From positions 1-64,000 of the forward strand of contig JBGAHR010000017.1 in NCBI GenBank assembly GCA_044226045.1: a stretch of DNA of 64,000 nt, read 5' to 3'. Each line of letters opens with the position of its first letter. Within the stretch, counting starts at the first letter, position 1. Position numbers and translations under genes: made by a program. Positions 54,501 to 63,752 of the stretch are shown one piece after another. Under the pieces are notes generated by a model. The model did no database searches. It worked only from the letters and a program-made list of their open reading frames with translations, and was not told the origin of the DNA. Source of the stretch: Endoryza sp044226045 (GTDB lineage: Bacteria > Bacteroidota > Bacteroidia > Chitinophagales > Chitinophagaceae).

Positions 54501-57373
54501 CACAGACTGTCAACCTGTTTCTCCGTCAATACAAAATCACCGAAATCCGCCTCTTCTTCGGCAGCCGTCAGTTTCTTCCGAAATGGCACGCTTCCCGGTT
54601 GCCATTGCCTTTGTTTGATAAGCCCCTGTCTGATAGTGAAAAGGTACCCACCTTCAGGTTCAAAATCCTGTGTGAATACATCTTTTACTACCAGTTTTGC
54701 ACCATATCTGGTAAATGGACCCAACAAGGCAACCTGACCGCCTGTTTCATCATTCAATACCTGCAAATCATTCGCACCTTTTAAATAGGTTATTCGATTA
54801 CGGTAGTTGTTATCAAGCAGAATCATGTATCGAGACCAAAGCATTTTTTCATAGTTCGTAAGTGTATCGGGCATTTTAACGACTTTGATCCTTTTATTCG
54901 TCAATGTATCTGCATTGATGGCAATAAATGTCTTTTGCCCCTTCTGAACAAACACGCTATCGAGTGTAATAAGCAAACTGTCTGTCCTCAGTTTCAATGC
55001 ATGCCTACCCGACATTACGGAAAAACTATACCTCTTCAGATTGCTGGATTGATTGAAATAAACCGGTGTTTCGTCGATATAGAGTTGAATCAACGGCAGA
55101 ATATCGCCATTCCTTATTACAAATGGCGCCAGTTGCGTAAGGCTATCGGGCGATGGCTCGACTTGTGTTTTGACAGATTCTGTATGCGTGAACCGATAAT
55201 ACTCAATACTGTCAAGTCCCATTTCCTTACTCCATCTTGCCCAGTTAAGACGACTTTCCTGAACGGGTAATATCGAATTGCTGATCCTGGCCAAAGCCGG
55301 CAAAAATTTTCTCTTCAACCCGGGATAGTTTTTGCCGAGATAGGGTACAAATGGTGCCTGGCTTTCAAAGCGGGCGGTAACCCCATAAGCGGTAACATCT
55401 GCGTCAGCCACCGGCTTACCATTGAGTTTCGACACAGATAACTCAACAGGCACCTCCTGGCCCGGGTATATATAATCAGGATGTGAAACGGCCAGGTCCA
55501 GCATCTTGTCGCGATTTCCTATATAAAAGTCCTTTGAAAGCAGGCTGCCTCCCGACAGGTACTGCATTCTGAAAAAATAATGCTGGCGAGTAACCAGTCG
55601 CTGGTTATAACTGAATTGATTCGCATATCCTCGCTCTATTACTTTTTTACCAGCAAATAGCGTATACCAGAAAAAATAACCCGCGGGATTGATGACCTGG
55701 ACTTTTATTGAATCCAGATCGCGATAGGTTACACAACTTATCCCACTTTCCTCGCCGAAAAAATATTCCTCCTCGCAATCGGCTGTTCTTACAACCATTT
55801 TCTTTACCAACGGGTTTACCGGTAACCGTGACGGCAACTGAATGGAAGATTGCATTAATATGTTTCCCGTATTTCCTTCCTGTATCACGGTGGCAGGTAC
55901 ACTCATTTCTTTTGTTCCAATATTCGCGGTGATCAGCACAGAGTCCTGTTGTTGAATGAAGCTGATTGAATAAAGAGACCGGCTGTATTCCTGGAAGAGG
56001 TTTACGCTTTCGAATCGATTGTCGCTGGTGGTTAAGTTGTTTTCTATTGTGTAGGAAAATGTCGCATTCGGGAAAATACTATCTGGCAGGAGCAATTGGT
56101 ATTCTCCACTCTGATCCAGGGTAAATTCATGCTTCCATAAAATATCGGGTATAAAAACCGACTCGCCATCAAACGAAGCGCGCTGACCTTGATTGGTTTT
56201 AATTTGAACCGAAACTTTACCATCCAGGATGGGCAATTGGTTCTCATCGACTGCTTTGTAAGAAATTTTCAGCGGGTTCCCTTTGTTATGAGCAGGTTTA
56301 TCAGCAGTAGCGGTGAATTTTATCAACGATAGCTCATACTCTTCATATTCAAACTTTCCTCTCATTAAAACTTTCCTTTTCGCCGTGATTTCTTCATCAT
56401 CGAGGTCATCGGAGTAAGTATCTACATCATACTTCTTACTCTCCGGTTCTTCCAGTGTAATCAGGTATTCTTCATCCAAATCCAGATCAAGGCTGTCTTC
56501 ATTCAACACAAAATCAAAAGTAAATCCGCCCGGAGCATATGGTTTTACAAAGCCAAGGATGCTATCAACTGAATACCCTCTCGACACCAGTCTCACGATC
56601 AATGGCCGATTGACGGGCTTTGCTTTCGCGGTTTGAATAAAAGCCTTCAGATGAACGGTATCGCCTGGTTTGAATTTGGGTTGATTAAATACCATAAACC
56701 CTCGGTAATTCCTTTCATACCGGGTGGGTCCATCATAAAAATCATAGTAGTGATTGCGTTTCTGAAGAAACCAGCGTTCTATCGGGAGAATTACATGTTT
56801 TAAGGGGCTGGCATATTTCAGGCGTTGCCAGAAATTACGATAATTCCTCCTTGTGGATATTTCCGGGCGATTTAATTCCTGGTATATGCCGTTATGCTCT
56901 ACCGATAATTTAATTTTTCTTTTTGAAGAGCGCCACCTGAACAATTGATAACGGTCATCAAACCGAAGCGATCTTCCATTGGCCCTGACTTTTACATCCT
57001 TAACCGGTTCGCCATTCTCATTGAAGAAGAGCAGGCCCATCCAGTTGTTGTCGTTGAATACCCGGTAGTATAAACTATCGATCGATTTAAGTTCGGCCCT
57101 CAGCCTGTTTTTATTCGCATACACTACCAGGTAGTTGCCATTCTGAATTGTTTTCGGAAATGGGGTATTTGTCTTGAAAGAATCGACCAGTGTGTGGAGA
57201 TAAGAATCAGGCAACTTCATAAGCCCCTTTGCATATAGCTCCCTGGCCTCCTTTGCATTGACCCTGTATATATAAGTATATTCGCTTCCCTGGCGGCTAC
57301 GAGAGAGTGCGTGTTGACCAATACCGGTGAGAGTTAACAATAAAGCCAAAAAGGCCAGCAGAATCCGCTTCAT
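51551..57373 (-). CDS. Alpha-2-macroglobulin family protein with internal CarboxypepD_reg and TonB plug domains
   Basis: A 1940-residue exported protein (signal peptide to about residue 20). The first 1100 residues are macroglobulin-type beta domains. A CarboxypepD_reg-like domain (about 1110-1175, GRVTQKNTEVPVV, TTTDMNGYFSLYC) leads into a SusC-type plug (about 1190-1300: EVVVTGYGV, LSGKVAGLSISVRG, ILLNGVPFSG, SIVVLKDP, ALYGNPAGGVILI). Then come the A2M domain and the thioester motif CNEQ (C1521-Q1524) in YEYLCNEQMASKL, and an alpha-barrel complement-like region. Bacterial A2Ms trap proteases. No beta-barrel is present, so the plug is not part of a receptor itself. It follows the E1 gene on the same strand after 58 nt, with no clear promoter. 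Confidence 0.9.
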   Translation of the reverse strand: MKRILLAFLALLLTLTGIGQHALSRSRQGSEYTYIYRVNAKEARELYAKGLMKLPDSYLHTLVDSFKTNTPFPKTIQNGNYLVVYANKNRLRAELKSIDSLYYRVFNDNNWMGLLFFNENGEPVKDVKVRANGRSLRFDDRYQLFRWRSSKRKIKLSVEHNGIYQELNRPEISTRRNYRNFWQRLKYASPLKHVILPIERWFLQKRNHYYDFYDGPTRYERNYRGFMVFNQPKFKPGDTVHLKAFIQTAKAKPVNRPLIVRLVSRGYSVDSILGFVKPYAPGGFTFDFVLNEDSLDLDLDEEYLITLEEPESKKYDVDTYSDDLDDEEITAKRKVLMRGKFEYEEYELSLIKFTATADKPAHNKGNPLKISYKAVDENQLPILDGKVSVQIKTNQGQRASFDGESVFIPDILWKHEFTLDQSGEYQLLLPDSIFPNATFSYTIENNLTTSDNRFESVNLFQEYSRSLYSISFIQQQDSVLITANIGTKEMSVPATVIQEGNTGNILMQSSIQLPSRLPVNPLVKKMVVRTADCEEEYFFGEESGISCVTYRDLDSIKVQVINPAGYFFWYTLFAGKKVIERGYANQFSYNQRLVTRQHYFFRMQYLSGGSLLSKDFYIGNRDKMLDLAVSHPDYIYPGQEVPVELSVSKLNGKPVADADVTAYGVTARFESQAPFVPYLGKNYPGLKRKFLPALARISNSILPVQESRLNWARWSKEMGLDSIEYYRFTHTESVKTQVEPSPDSLTQLAPFVIRNGDILPLIQLYIDETPVYFNQSSNLKRYSFSVMSGRHALKLRTDSLLITLDSVFVQKGQKTFIAINADTLTNKRIKVVKMPDTLTNYEKMLWSRYMILLDNNYRNRITYLKGANDLQVLNDETGGQVALLGPFTRYGAKLVVKDVFTQDFEPEGGYLFTIRQGLIKQRQWQPGSVPFRKKLTAAEEEADFGDFVLTEKQVDSLWNEFLDHHPAISNALTVSSLNSKGNGKLVFELPFSSKVRDTYVKNIFLFREDDPDFLRVYAGLARDLGYLNEGVYRILVLGTKGRYVLFNSIRVRIDGVNCYRFTVDNWKSGDSVSQQINNIINRFSGQTYIDRQGSDQIKSNFNNSYVDASLFSHLITGRVTQKNTEVPVVSATVLVKGTRQGTTTDMNGYFSLYCPPRGTLQVTSVGYEMEERRFTEETYQLDIKLLLSSNSLNEVVVTGYGVVRKKEMTASIAMISSNELSGKVAGLSISVRGISTLKKEAQPLILLNGVPFSGDLSTLDTTKISSIVVLKDPKSLALYGNPAGGVILISTEFQLNTVPAGENDEMMSASQSLRSHFRDYAFWQPRLRTDEDGKVKFTINYPDDITNWQNYFIAIKGRYSGMAQKSVKSFKTISANVPLPLFVTVGDSINLLGKTFNYNADSIILRRTFSVNGLVRMQETASVGKTLIDTVATIISERDSLEVQYEIQKGDGYYDGERRSIPVIRQGVKETKGFFAMLDRDTVIRFTTDQSLGEVKIYAENSLLPVLENEIEHIRDYEYLCNEQMASKLKALLLKKKIFARQKRKFEEEKNILFLINSLNRNSNQQGLYGWWGNSGSVYWISMHVCEALLMAQEMGYQVMLKKQLIIDQGVAELGRPFGQDHINWIRLLYRLGAKVNFDQYLDTVNAHRLAGFTDSLENVLLNFQLGRTPNLDFIRVKQQNTVFGNSYWGEKTYLPYYSITRQTLLVYQIYKLAGSHETDLKKIRYYFLEQRRSGSWENTYESSLILETILPDILTVHSEQPARLQWNDGTTITSFPYQATVKPGEALQLSKSGGGPVYFTAFQESWNPRPAPVEGNFIVHSSLAGKQANGWLKAGEKVTLSVEVVVKADADYVMIEIPVPAACSYLNKEQSWKNNEVHREYFRNKVSLFCSKLTPGRYTFSVDLMPRFTGKYILNPAKAEMMYYPVFFGREGMKTVEVR

Positions 57374-57431
57374 GCAGTCAGTTTAGCAATGGATGCGGCT
57401 TGCCGGCGATTTACACAAACAAAGTCAGCGA

Positions 57432-59426
57432 TCAGTAATTCAAGAGTTTCTGCACGGAATCATGCAGGCGTGATTTTGCCATAAAGTTTTTCTCGAGGTC
57501 TATATTGAACGGAACCGGAGTATCGAGTGAGGCACATCGCATGATTGGAGCATCCAACCATTGAAAGCAATGTTCGGCTATCCAGGCTGCAATTTCTCCG
57601 GCAATACCACCAGTCAGTGTGTCTTCATGCAAGACCAATACTTTACCGGTTCGGCGAACTGCCGCTTCAATGGCTTCGTAATCCAAGGGCAACAAGGTGC
57701 GGAGATCGGTAATATCGATTGAAATGTCCGGGTGAGTAAGCGCATATTCGGTTGCCCAGTGCACTCCGGCGCCATAGGTTATGATAGAGATATCCTCTCC
57801 CTTTCTAACGGTTCTGGCCTTCCCGATTTCAACTTCATAATAATGTGCAGGAACGGGACCGCTTACACTTCTGTAAAGAGCCTTATGTTCAAAATACAAT
57901 ACCGGGTTGGGATCGTTGATGGCGGCGATGAGCAACCCTTTCGCGTCAAATGGCGTGGATGGATATACAACTTTCAATCCCGGAGTGTGTACAAACCAGG
58001 CTTCATTGCTCTGACTGTGAAAAGGGCCCGCGCCCACTCCACCGCCGGTCGGCATTCGGATGACCACATCGGCATGCTGCCCCCAGCGATAATGAATCTT
58101 TGCAAGGTTATTGACGATCTGGTTGAATCCCACCGTTACAAAATCAGCGAACTGCATTTCCATCATCGACTTGTACCCCTCGAGGCTCATACCCAGCGTG
58201 GCGCCGACGATCGCACTTTCACAAAGCGGTGTATTGCGCACTCTGTCCTTCCCGAATTCCTCTACAAAACCTTCCGTTATTTTAAAGGCGCCACCATACT
58301 CTGCAATATCCTGTCCCATCAATACGAGATTGGAATGTTCCGTCATGGATTGCTTCAATCCTTCACTGATGGCATCTATGAATCTTTTTTCCGGCGCGCC
58401 CTGTACACGGATATCATCTTCTTCCATGGCCTGGAATGAATGAGGAACATCTGCATAAACATCGCCTGTTTCTTCCCTGGTATCGGGCACCATCACACTG
58501 GTAGAAAATCCGATAGCGAGTTCAGATTCTATTTTTTCCTTGAAACCATTTCTGATTTCTTCGATAGCGGAAGTGGTTAAAATATTTTCTGAAAGAAGAT
58601 ATTCTTCATATTTCTTAACCGGGTCTTTCTGTTCCCAGATATCAAAAAGGTGTTTCGGCACATATTTGGTACCACTCGCTTCTTCATGACCCCGCATGCG
58701 GAAGGTCATACATTCTATGAGGTAAGGTTTCTGGAACTCGATACAATAATCTCTTACGCCGCGAATCGTATCGTAAACAGTCAGGATATTATTTCCATCG
58801 ATCTTTACTCCATCCATTCCGTATCCCCTGGCTCTTTCCACCAGGCTGTCGCACCGGTATTGTTCATTAACAGGCGTGCTTAAGCCGTATCCATTGTTTT
58901 CGATGATAAAAATCACCGGCAGGTCCCACACAGCGGCTGTATTGAGAGCTTCATGAAAATCGCCTTCGCTGGTGCCGCCATCGCCGGTAAAAGCTATTGA
59001 TGCCTTCTTTTCATTTTTCAGTTTGTAAGCCAGCGCCACCCCGTCGGCAATCGCCAACTGTGGACCGAGGTGAGAGATCATTCCGCAAATATGATGTTCG
59101 CGGGAGCCGAAATGAAAACTTCTTTCCCGCCCTTTGCTATATCCTTCTTTTGCTCCCTGCCATTGCATGAACAGTTTATGCAGGGGCATCTTTCTTGAAG
59201 TAAACACCCCCAGGTTCCGGTGAAGCGGCATTACCCATTCATCGGGACGCATAGCCAGCGTGGCGCCAACGGCAATAGCTTCCTGGCCAATACCACTAAA
59301 CCATTTGCTGATCCTGCCCTGCCGCAGTAAAACAAGCATCTTCTCTTCAATCATTCGCGGCCACAGTATCTCCTGGTAAAACTCGACAAGCTGTTCGTTG
59401 GTCAGATCTTTTCGATTGAATTGCAT
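57432..59426 (-). CDS. 2-oxoacid dehydrogenase E1, alpha/beta fusion
   Basis: A 664-residue fusion of E1 alpha (about residues 1-320) and E1 beta (about 345-664). The thiamine diphosphate site is seen in GDGGTSEGDFHEAL to ENNGYGLSTP; the alpha part has the phosphorylation-loop-like MTFRMRGHEEAS. The beta half has MGQDIAEYGGAFKITEG, TPLCESAIVGATLG and the C-terminal transketolase domain (LHEDTLTGGIAGEIA). It decarboxylates a 2-oxoacid and reduces the lipoyl group of E2; whether pyruvate or branched-chain acids is undecided. E2 and E3 genes are not next to it. Confidence 0.93.
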   Translation of the reverse strand: MQFNRKDLTNEQLVEFYQEILWPRMIEEKMLVLLRQGRISKWFSGIGQEAIAVGATLAMRPDEWVMPLHRNLGVFTSRKMPLHKLFMQWQGAKEGYSKGRERSFHFGSREHHICGMISHLGPQLAIADGVALAYKLKNEKKASIAFTGDGGTSEGDFHEALNTAAVWDLPVIFIIENNGYGLSTPVNEQYRCDSLVERARGYGMDGVKIDGNNILTVYDTIRGVRDYCIEFQKPYLIECMTFRMRGHEEASGTKYVPKHLFDIWEQKDPVKKYEEYLLSENILTTSAIEEIRNGFKEKIESELAIGFSTSVMVPDTREETGDVYADVPHSFQAMEEDDIRVQGAPEKRFIDAISEGLKQSMTEHSNLVLMGQDIAEYGGAFKITEGFVEEFGKDRVRNTPLCESAIVGATLGMSLEGYKSMMEMQFADFVTVGFNQIVNNLAKIHYRWGQHADVVIRMPTGGGVGAGPFHSQSNEAWFVHTPGLKVVYPSTPFDAKGLLIAAINDPNPVLYFEHKALYRSVSGPVPAHYYEVEIGKARTVRKGEDISIITYGAGVHWATEYALTHPDISIDITDLRTLLPLDYEAIEAAVRRTGKVLVLHEDTLTGGIAGEIAAWIAEHCFQWLDAPIMRCASLDTPVPFNIDLEKNFMAKSRLHDSVQKLLNY

Positions 59427-59430
59427 AGGT

Positions 59431-59438
59431 CAAAGGTA
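59431..59438 (-). promoter_or_regulatory. -7 element TACCTTTG for the E1 gene
   Basis: Exact TAnnTTTG match on the minus strand, ending 4 nt before the ATG (59424-59426). If used at the usual distance the mRNA would be leaderless or nearly so. Confidence 0.5.
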
Positions 59439-59461
59439 GAAAAAACAACACGGAGAATTCC

Positions 59462-59815
59462 TTACCGGTCCGACTTGTTGTCCTCGGGTTCTTTATATAA
59501 TATGGAAGTAACAATAGACAGCAGCAGGCTGAATAACAAGGCCCACCAGAACCCGTTTACTTCAAAGCCCGGAATAAAATAGTCTGCCAGCAGAATAATA
59601 GCGGCATTGATGACAAAAAGAAACAATCCGAGTGTAAAAATGGTAATGGGAAGGGTTAGAATGATCAATACCGGCTTCAGCAGCGCATTCAAAACCGCCA
59701 GCACAACCGCCAGCAGGATAGCTGTCCAGAAGGAGTCGATCTTGATTCCCTTTAAAATATAAGAAAGTCCGAAAGCCACAATAGAAGTGACAACTATCCG
59801 CATGATGAATTTCAT
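59462..59815 (-). CDS. Four-TM membrane protein, phage holin family IV type
   Basis: A 117-residue protein with four hydrophobic helices and the pattern of the Mycobacterial 4TMS holin superfamily IV (VLAVLNALLKPVLIILTLPIT, then GLFLFVINAAIILLADYFIPGF, then FWWALLFSLLLS). Despite the name these are common chromosomal proteins of unknown role; no prophage gene is nearby. Confidence 0.85.
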   Translation of the reverse strand: MKFIMRIVVTSIVAFGLSYILKGIKIDSFWTAILLAVVLAVLNALLKPVLIILTLPITIFTLGLFLFVINAAIILLADYFIPGFEVNGFWWALLFSLLLSIVTSILYKEPEDNKSDR

Positions 59816-59894
59816 AAAAGCAGATTTAGAGTTATGAACTTACTCAAAATGTAAGGGAAGGACAAAAAAGACCCGGGTATTCACTATTGTTTCA

Positions 59895-61181
59895 CTATAC
59901 GACTGTCAGCTCATAGAATGCTTCCGGTACCAGGTATTTATTCGCCAGGTCCTGCAATTCGGGAGCGGTTACCGTACGGATCACTTCAATACTCTTATAG
60001 AAATAATCCTGGTCGAGGTCATTCAAAATTAGGTTTTTCCAACGGGCAATTACCTGGAATGGACCGTCGAGATCGCCCAGGATGGATCCGGCCATAAAGT
60101 TGCGAACCATTTGCAGTTCTTCCTCATCAATCTCTTCTTCCCTGATCCGCTTCATTTCATTATACACTTCGTTAATCGTAGCTTCTGCCACTTCCCTGCC
60201 GGCTTCCGTGCTGATCATCCAGCCGCTTTCCCGGATCATGTTCATCAGGTAACTGTAAATACCATAGGTATAGCCCTTGTCTTCGCGGATATTAGCCGAA
60301 AGTCGGGAACCGAAAAAGCCACCAAACACATTATTCAGCACCATCACCTTCGGAAAATCGGGATGGTGTCTGTTGGGGAAAGGTCTTGCAATACGGATAG
60401 CGGCCTGCACACCATCGGGATCGTTGGTAACAAAATATTTCTTCTGTTGAGCCGGCTGCAACGGGTGCGTGATCAGTGTATTTTTTTGACGATGGGACCG
60501 CAATGGCAGATGACCAAAAGCTGTTTCAAGCTGATGGACCAGTCCCGCAGGAATATTACCAGCGACAAAAATCAGGCATTGACCGTTTCTGTAATATTGT
60601 TCATAGAATTTGACGAGGTCTTCCCGATTCAGGGCGCTGTAATCTTCCAGGTTGTTGAAACGCCCATAAGGATGATTCTCGCCAAACAGATAAGCATCAA
60701 TTAACCGGCCTGCCACAAAATCACTTTTCTTCAATCCAACTGCCAGGCGTTGGCGGGAGTTCTGAATAAAAATATCGAGTTCTTCCTGGGGAAACACACT
60801 GTCGCTCACCATTTCTGCTACTACCGGAATCAATTCCTGCACATGTTTATTGAGGCAATGCAGGGTTATTTCAGCCGTTTCACTGAAACAGGACCGCTGC
60901 AGATAAGATCCATAAAATTCAAAATGCTCGTTCAGTTGGAAAGCGTTGCGGGTGCCGGTTCCGTTTTTCAACATGAAATTGGTAGCAGCCGCCACCGCTT
61001 TTTTGTTTTCAAACCAGCTGCCTGCATTGAATACCCAATTCACCATCAGGGTGTCTTCGGTTCCCATATTCAGCAGATACACTTCTATTCCGTTGCTCAA
61101 CACCGCTTTTTCACAAACCGGAAGCTGAAGGGAAAACTCCACCGGTTCTTTGATCGCTGGTTCTATTGTTCTATCTAACAT
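59895..61181 (-). CDS. M16 peptidase-like protein, inactive subunit
   Basis: A 428-residue two-domain M16 fold. The HxxEH zinc motif is missing: the equivalent region reads AAATNFMLKNGT after WFENKKAV. It has the R/Y pair region (FGGFFGSRLSANIREDKGYTYGIYS) of the substrate-closing domain. It should form a heterodimer with the active partner encoded 55 nt upstream, as in the MppA/MppB and YmxG-type pairs of bacteria. Cytosolic or periplasmic location is not clear; no signal peptide is seen. Confidence 0.9.
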   Translation of the reverse strand: MLDRTIEPAIKEPVEFSLQLPVCEKAVLSNGIEVYLLNMGTEDTLMVNWVFNAGSWFENKKAVAAATNFMLKNGTGTRNAFQLNEHFEFYGSYLQRSCFSETAEITLHCLNKHVQELIPVVAEMVSDSVFPQEELDIFIQNSRQRLAVGLKKSDFVAGRLIDAYLFGENHPYGRFNNLEDYSALNREDLVKFYEQYYRNGQCLIFVAGNIPAGLVHQLETAFGHLPLRSHRQKNTLITHPLQPAQQKKYFVTNDPDGVQAAIRIARPFPNRHHPDFPKVMVLNNVFGGFFGSRLSANIREDKGYTYGIYSYLMNMIRESGWMISTEAGREVAEATINEVYNEMKRIREEEIDEEELQMVRNFMAGSILGDLDGPFQVIARWKNLILNDLDQDYFYKSIEVIRTVTAPELQDLANKYLVPEAFYELTVV

Positions 61182-61236
61182 GTTTAATGGCTGTCTTTTG
61201 AATTCACCACTTTCCGTCGTGGTGGATGGTTGTTAC

Positions 61237-62475
61237 TTAGTTTTTCGCTTTGTAATAAAGCGTGTTCGAATTGTTTTGATCAAAAATCTGCCGGCAGTAT
61301 TGCAGGATATCTTCAGCGGAAATGGCAAAATACTTCTCGCGGTCGCTGTGAAACAGGTGCGCGTCACCAAGTAATTCGTAAAAAGCGATACTGTTGGCCC
61401 TGGCCATTACACTCATATCTTCGAATGCGATGGCCGATTCTGTTTTATTCTTGATCTTGGTCAGTTCTTTTTCGGAGATCAGTTCATTTTTCACTTTTTC
61501 CAGCTCTTCTTCCACGGCGCGATCCGCATCTTCGATCTTTACTCCTTTCACCAGTTTGCCTTCGATGGCCAGCAGTCCGGCGTCGATGGTGCCAAAATGA
61601 TAGCATTCGATGTTGCTGAACAGCTTTTTTTCTTTTACGAGAGATTGAAACAGCCGACTGGAACCGCCTCCGCCCAATACTTCGGTAATGAGGTCGGCCA
61701 CATAGTAACCCTTGCTCATCCGGTCGTCCATATGCCAGCACTTGTACAGCGCATCCAGGGGTACATCCGCCACCACTTCCTTTTTGTTGGCTTTTGCTTG
61801 TGCCGGTTCCCGGGGGATATTCCTGATATATTTTTCACCCGAGGGTATATCGCCAAACCATTTTTCGGCGAGCTTTTTTACTTCTTCCGTCTTCACTTTC
61901 CCTGCCACTACCAGGATGGCGTTTACCGGTCTGTAATGTTTAAAGAAGAAAGCTTTTACATCTTCGAGGGTGGCATTCTCCACATGAGACAATTCCTTCC
62001 CGATGGTCATCCATTGATACGGATGTTTTTGATAGGCCATTTGACGAAGATGAAACCAGGCATCGCCGTATGGCTTATTGATATAGTGTTCCTTGAATTC
62101 CTCGCAAACCACTTTTCGTTGTACATCGAGGCTTTTTTCGCTGAACGCAAGAGAAAGCATGCGATCACTTTCGAGCCAGAAGGCGGTTTCGATATTTTCT
62201 GCCGGCAACTGTATATAATAGTTAGTCAGGTCGTTGCTGGTGTAGGCATTGTTTTCACCACCGGCCATCTGGAGGGGTGTTTCAAAGTCGGGTATGTTTA
62301 CCGAACCACCAAACATGAGGTGTTCGAACAGATGAGCAAAGCCTGTCTTGTCGGGATTTTCATCTTTCGCACCGGCATCGTATAGCACGTTCACAACAGC
62401 CATGGGGGTAGAAGGATCTTCATGCACCACTACCCGCAGTCCGTTACTTAAAGTAAATCTTTCTAAATGGATCAT
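61237..62475 (-). CDS. M16 zinc peptidase, catalytic subunit
   Basis: A 412-residue M16 protease with the inverted zinc motif HLFEH (H48, E51, H52) in GFAHLFEHLMFGG and a downstream Glu pair (E124/E125) for the third zinc ligand. The second half has GGGGSSRLFQSLVKEKKL. It cleaves peptides or signal/leader peptides. It is the first gene of an M16 pair whose second member lacks the zinc site. Confidence 0.95.
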   Translation of the reverse strand: MIHLERFTLSNGLRVVVHEDPSTPMAVVNVLYDAGAKDENPDKTGFAHLFEHLMFGGSVNIPDFETPLQMAGGENNAYTSNDLTNYYIQLPAENIETAFWLESDRMLSLAFSEKSLDVQRKVVCEEFKEHYINKPYGDAWFHLRQMAYQKHPYQWMTIGKELSHVENATLEDVKAFFFKHYRPVNAILVVAGKVKTEEVKKLAEKWFGDIPSGEKYIRNIPREPAQAKANKKEVVADVPLDALYKCWHMDDRMSKGYYVADLITEVLGGGGSSRLFQSLVKEKKLFSNIECYHFGTIDAGLLAIEGKLVKGVKIEDADRAVEEELEKVKNELISEKELTKIKNKTESAIAFEDMSVMARANSIAFYELLGDAHLFHSDREKYFAISAEDILQYCRQIFDQNNSNTLYYKAKN

Positions 62476-62493
62476 GGTAATTTTTCAGAACCG

Positions 62494-62501
62494 CAAAGTT
62501 A
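62494..62501 (-). promoter_or_regulatory. -7 element TAACTTTG for the M16 pair
   Basis: Exact match to TAnnTTTG, 18 nt before the ATG at 62475, in the 86-bp gap after the aspartyl protease gene. No good -33. Confidence 0.55.
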
Positions 62502-62561
62502 GGCAGTAAAACTGGTTTATCTGCTGCCGGTATACCGGGAGGGCACATATTAACGCTTTGT

Positions 62562-63752
62562 CTAAAGGATGCTTTTCACTTTGAGTGTCAGGAGGGTAGG
62601 ACCGTCTTCGCGAAGGACAAGTACTTTGAGTTTACCCCCGGGCGTTTGCAAGAGGGTTTTATAGGCCTGGATATTGCCGGTAAAGTTGTTTTCGATGGCG
62701 ATCACCGCATCTCCGGGTTTAAATCCGGCTATCTCTGCAGGAGATCCCGGCATAACGTCGATGATCCGTATTTCTCCATCGATCACGTACATCCCTAATC
62801 CCGTATAAGAATAATCGAAAGGCTCGCGAAGATGTGAGTTCGGTATCATGTAGATGTCTCTTCTATCGTAATTGATGATAAGATTGAAACGGCGAAGCAG
62901 GTCGTTGCCCACGAGTCCGCCCAAATAGGGATAGGAGGTAACATTGAACTCATCTTCGAAAATATAGGTGGGCACATTTTTGAATCGGTAAGGTCCGAGT
63001 TTTACCTGCTTCACCACACCCTGTTTCATCGGCGCTTTACCACCCAACCCCTCGGCCTGGGTCGGATACCATTTGCGCTTGCTGCTGATGAAATTGCTGT
63101 CTTTCACAAAATCACTGGATAACAACAGGCACATACCGGCGCCGGTATCGAAATAATACCGGTTGATGATTTCCTTTTCATCCTTCACTGCCGTGCTCAT
63201 GACCGGAATATTGATCAACAGAGGCTTAAGAAGAAAACCTCCGCGGGGATACTTGAAAGTTCCCTTGCTGTACACATATATTTTAGCACTGTCGTAATCT
63301 ACTTTTACAATATACCTCGACAGAAATGCAAAGCCCATGATCCCGTCAATCTTTTCTCCATAGGAACTTGTCAGTACATCGTAGTCATTGATGTGAAAGT
63401 TCAGGCTGTCGACCGTCAGGTTCGGCAGCTTCAACTGCATATTATATATAAAGCTTACCTGTTTAATGCCCGCAATGCCCCTGATGGTTCTGTCGCTGAG
63501 GGTGGGTTTCAGGTTCAGGCGTTCAGCTGTCAGTGAATCGATGGAGATGCCGCCACTACCCGTATCGAGGATGAAGTTGAGGGTGTCGGGGAAGTTTCCG
63601 ATTTTGGCCTTCAATGTAATAATCCCGCCTGTCAGCAATCTGAAGGGAAAGCTGGTAATGAACCTGGAAGGCGGGGGAACAAATTCTTCCTGCGATTTCA
63701 GCAACTGGCCGAATAACAGGAGGAAAATGATCAAACAGGGTATCTTTTTCAT
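62562..63752 (-). CDS. Exported aspartyl protease with PDZ domain
   Basis: A 396-residue retropepsin/pepsin-like protein. The ATG at 63752 gives a signal peptide (to about residue 20, KSQEE). Two catalytic motifs are seen: DTGSGG (D63) and FDTGAG (D202), each followed by beta-rich lobes, so both halves come from one chain. A PDZ domain covers about residues 300-390 (GLGMYVIDGEIRII, SPAEIAGFKPGDAVIAI). Periplasmic PDZ-aspartyl proteases are frequent in Bacteroidota but rarely characterised; substrate unknown. A TTG at 63761 in frame is less likely as start. Confidence 0.92.
   Translation of the reverse strand: MKKIPCLIIFLLLFGQLLKSQEEFVPPPSRFITSFPFRLLTGGIITLKAKIGNFPDTLNFILDTGSGGISIDSLTAERLNLKPTLSDRTIRGIAGIKQVSFIYNMQLKLPNLTVDSLNFHINDYDVLTSSYGEKIDGIMGFAFLSRYIVKVDYDSAKIYVYSKGTFKYPRGGFLLKPLLINIPVMSTAVKDEKEIINRYYFDTGAGMCLLLSSDFVKDSNFISSKRKWYPTQAEGLGGKAPMKQGVVKQVKLGPYRFKNVPTYIFEDEFNVTSYPYLGGLVGNDLLRRFNLIINYDRRDIYMIPNSHLREPFDYSYTGLGMYVIDGEIRIIDVMPGSPAEIAGFKPGDAVIAIENNFTGNIQAYKTLLQTPGGKLKVLVLREDGPTLLTLKVKSIL

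Noticed and set aside
59462..59815. Prophage remnant (holin)
   Set aside because: The family name is historical; neighbours are all chromosomal housekeeping or peptidase genes and no phage gene is nearby.
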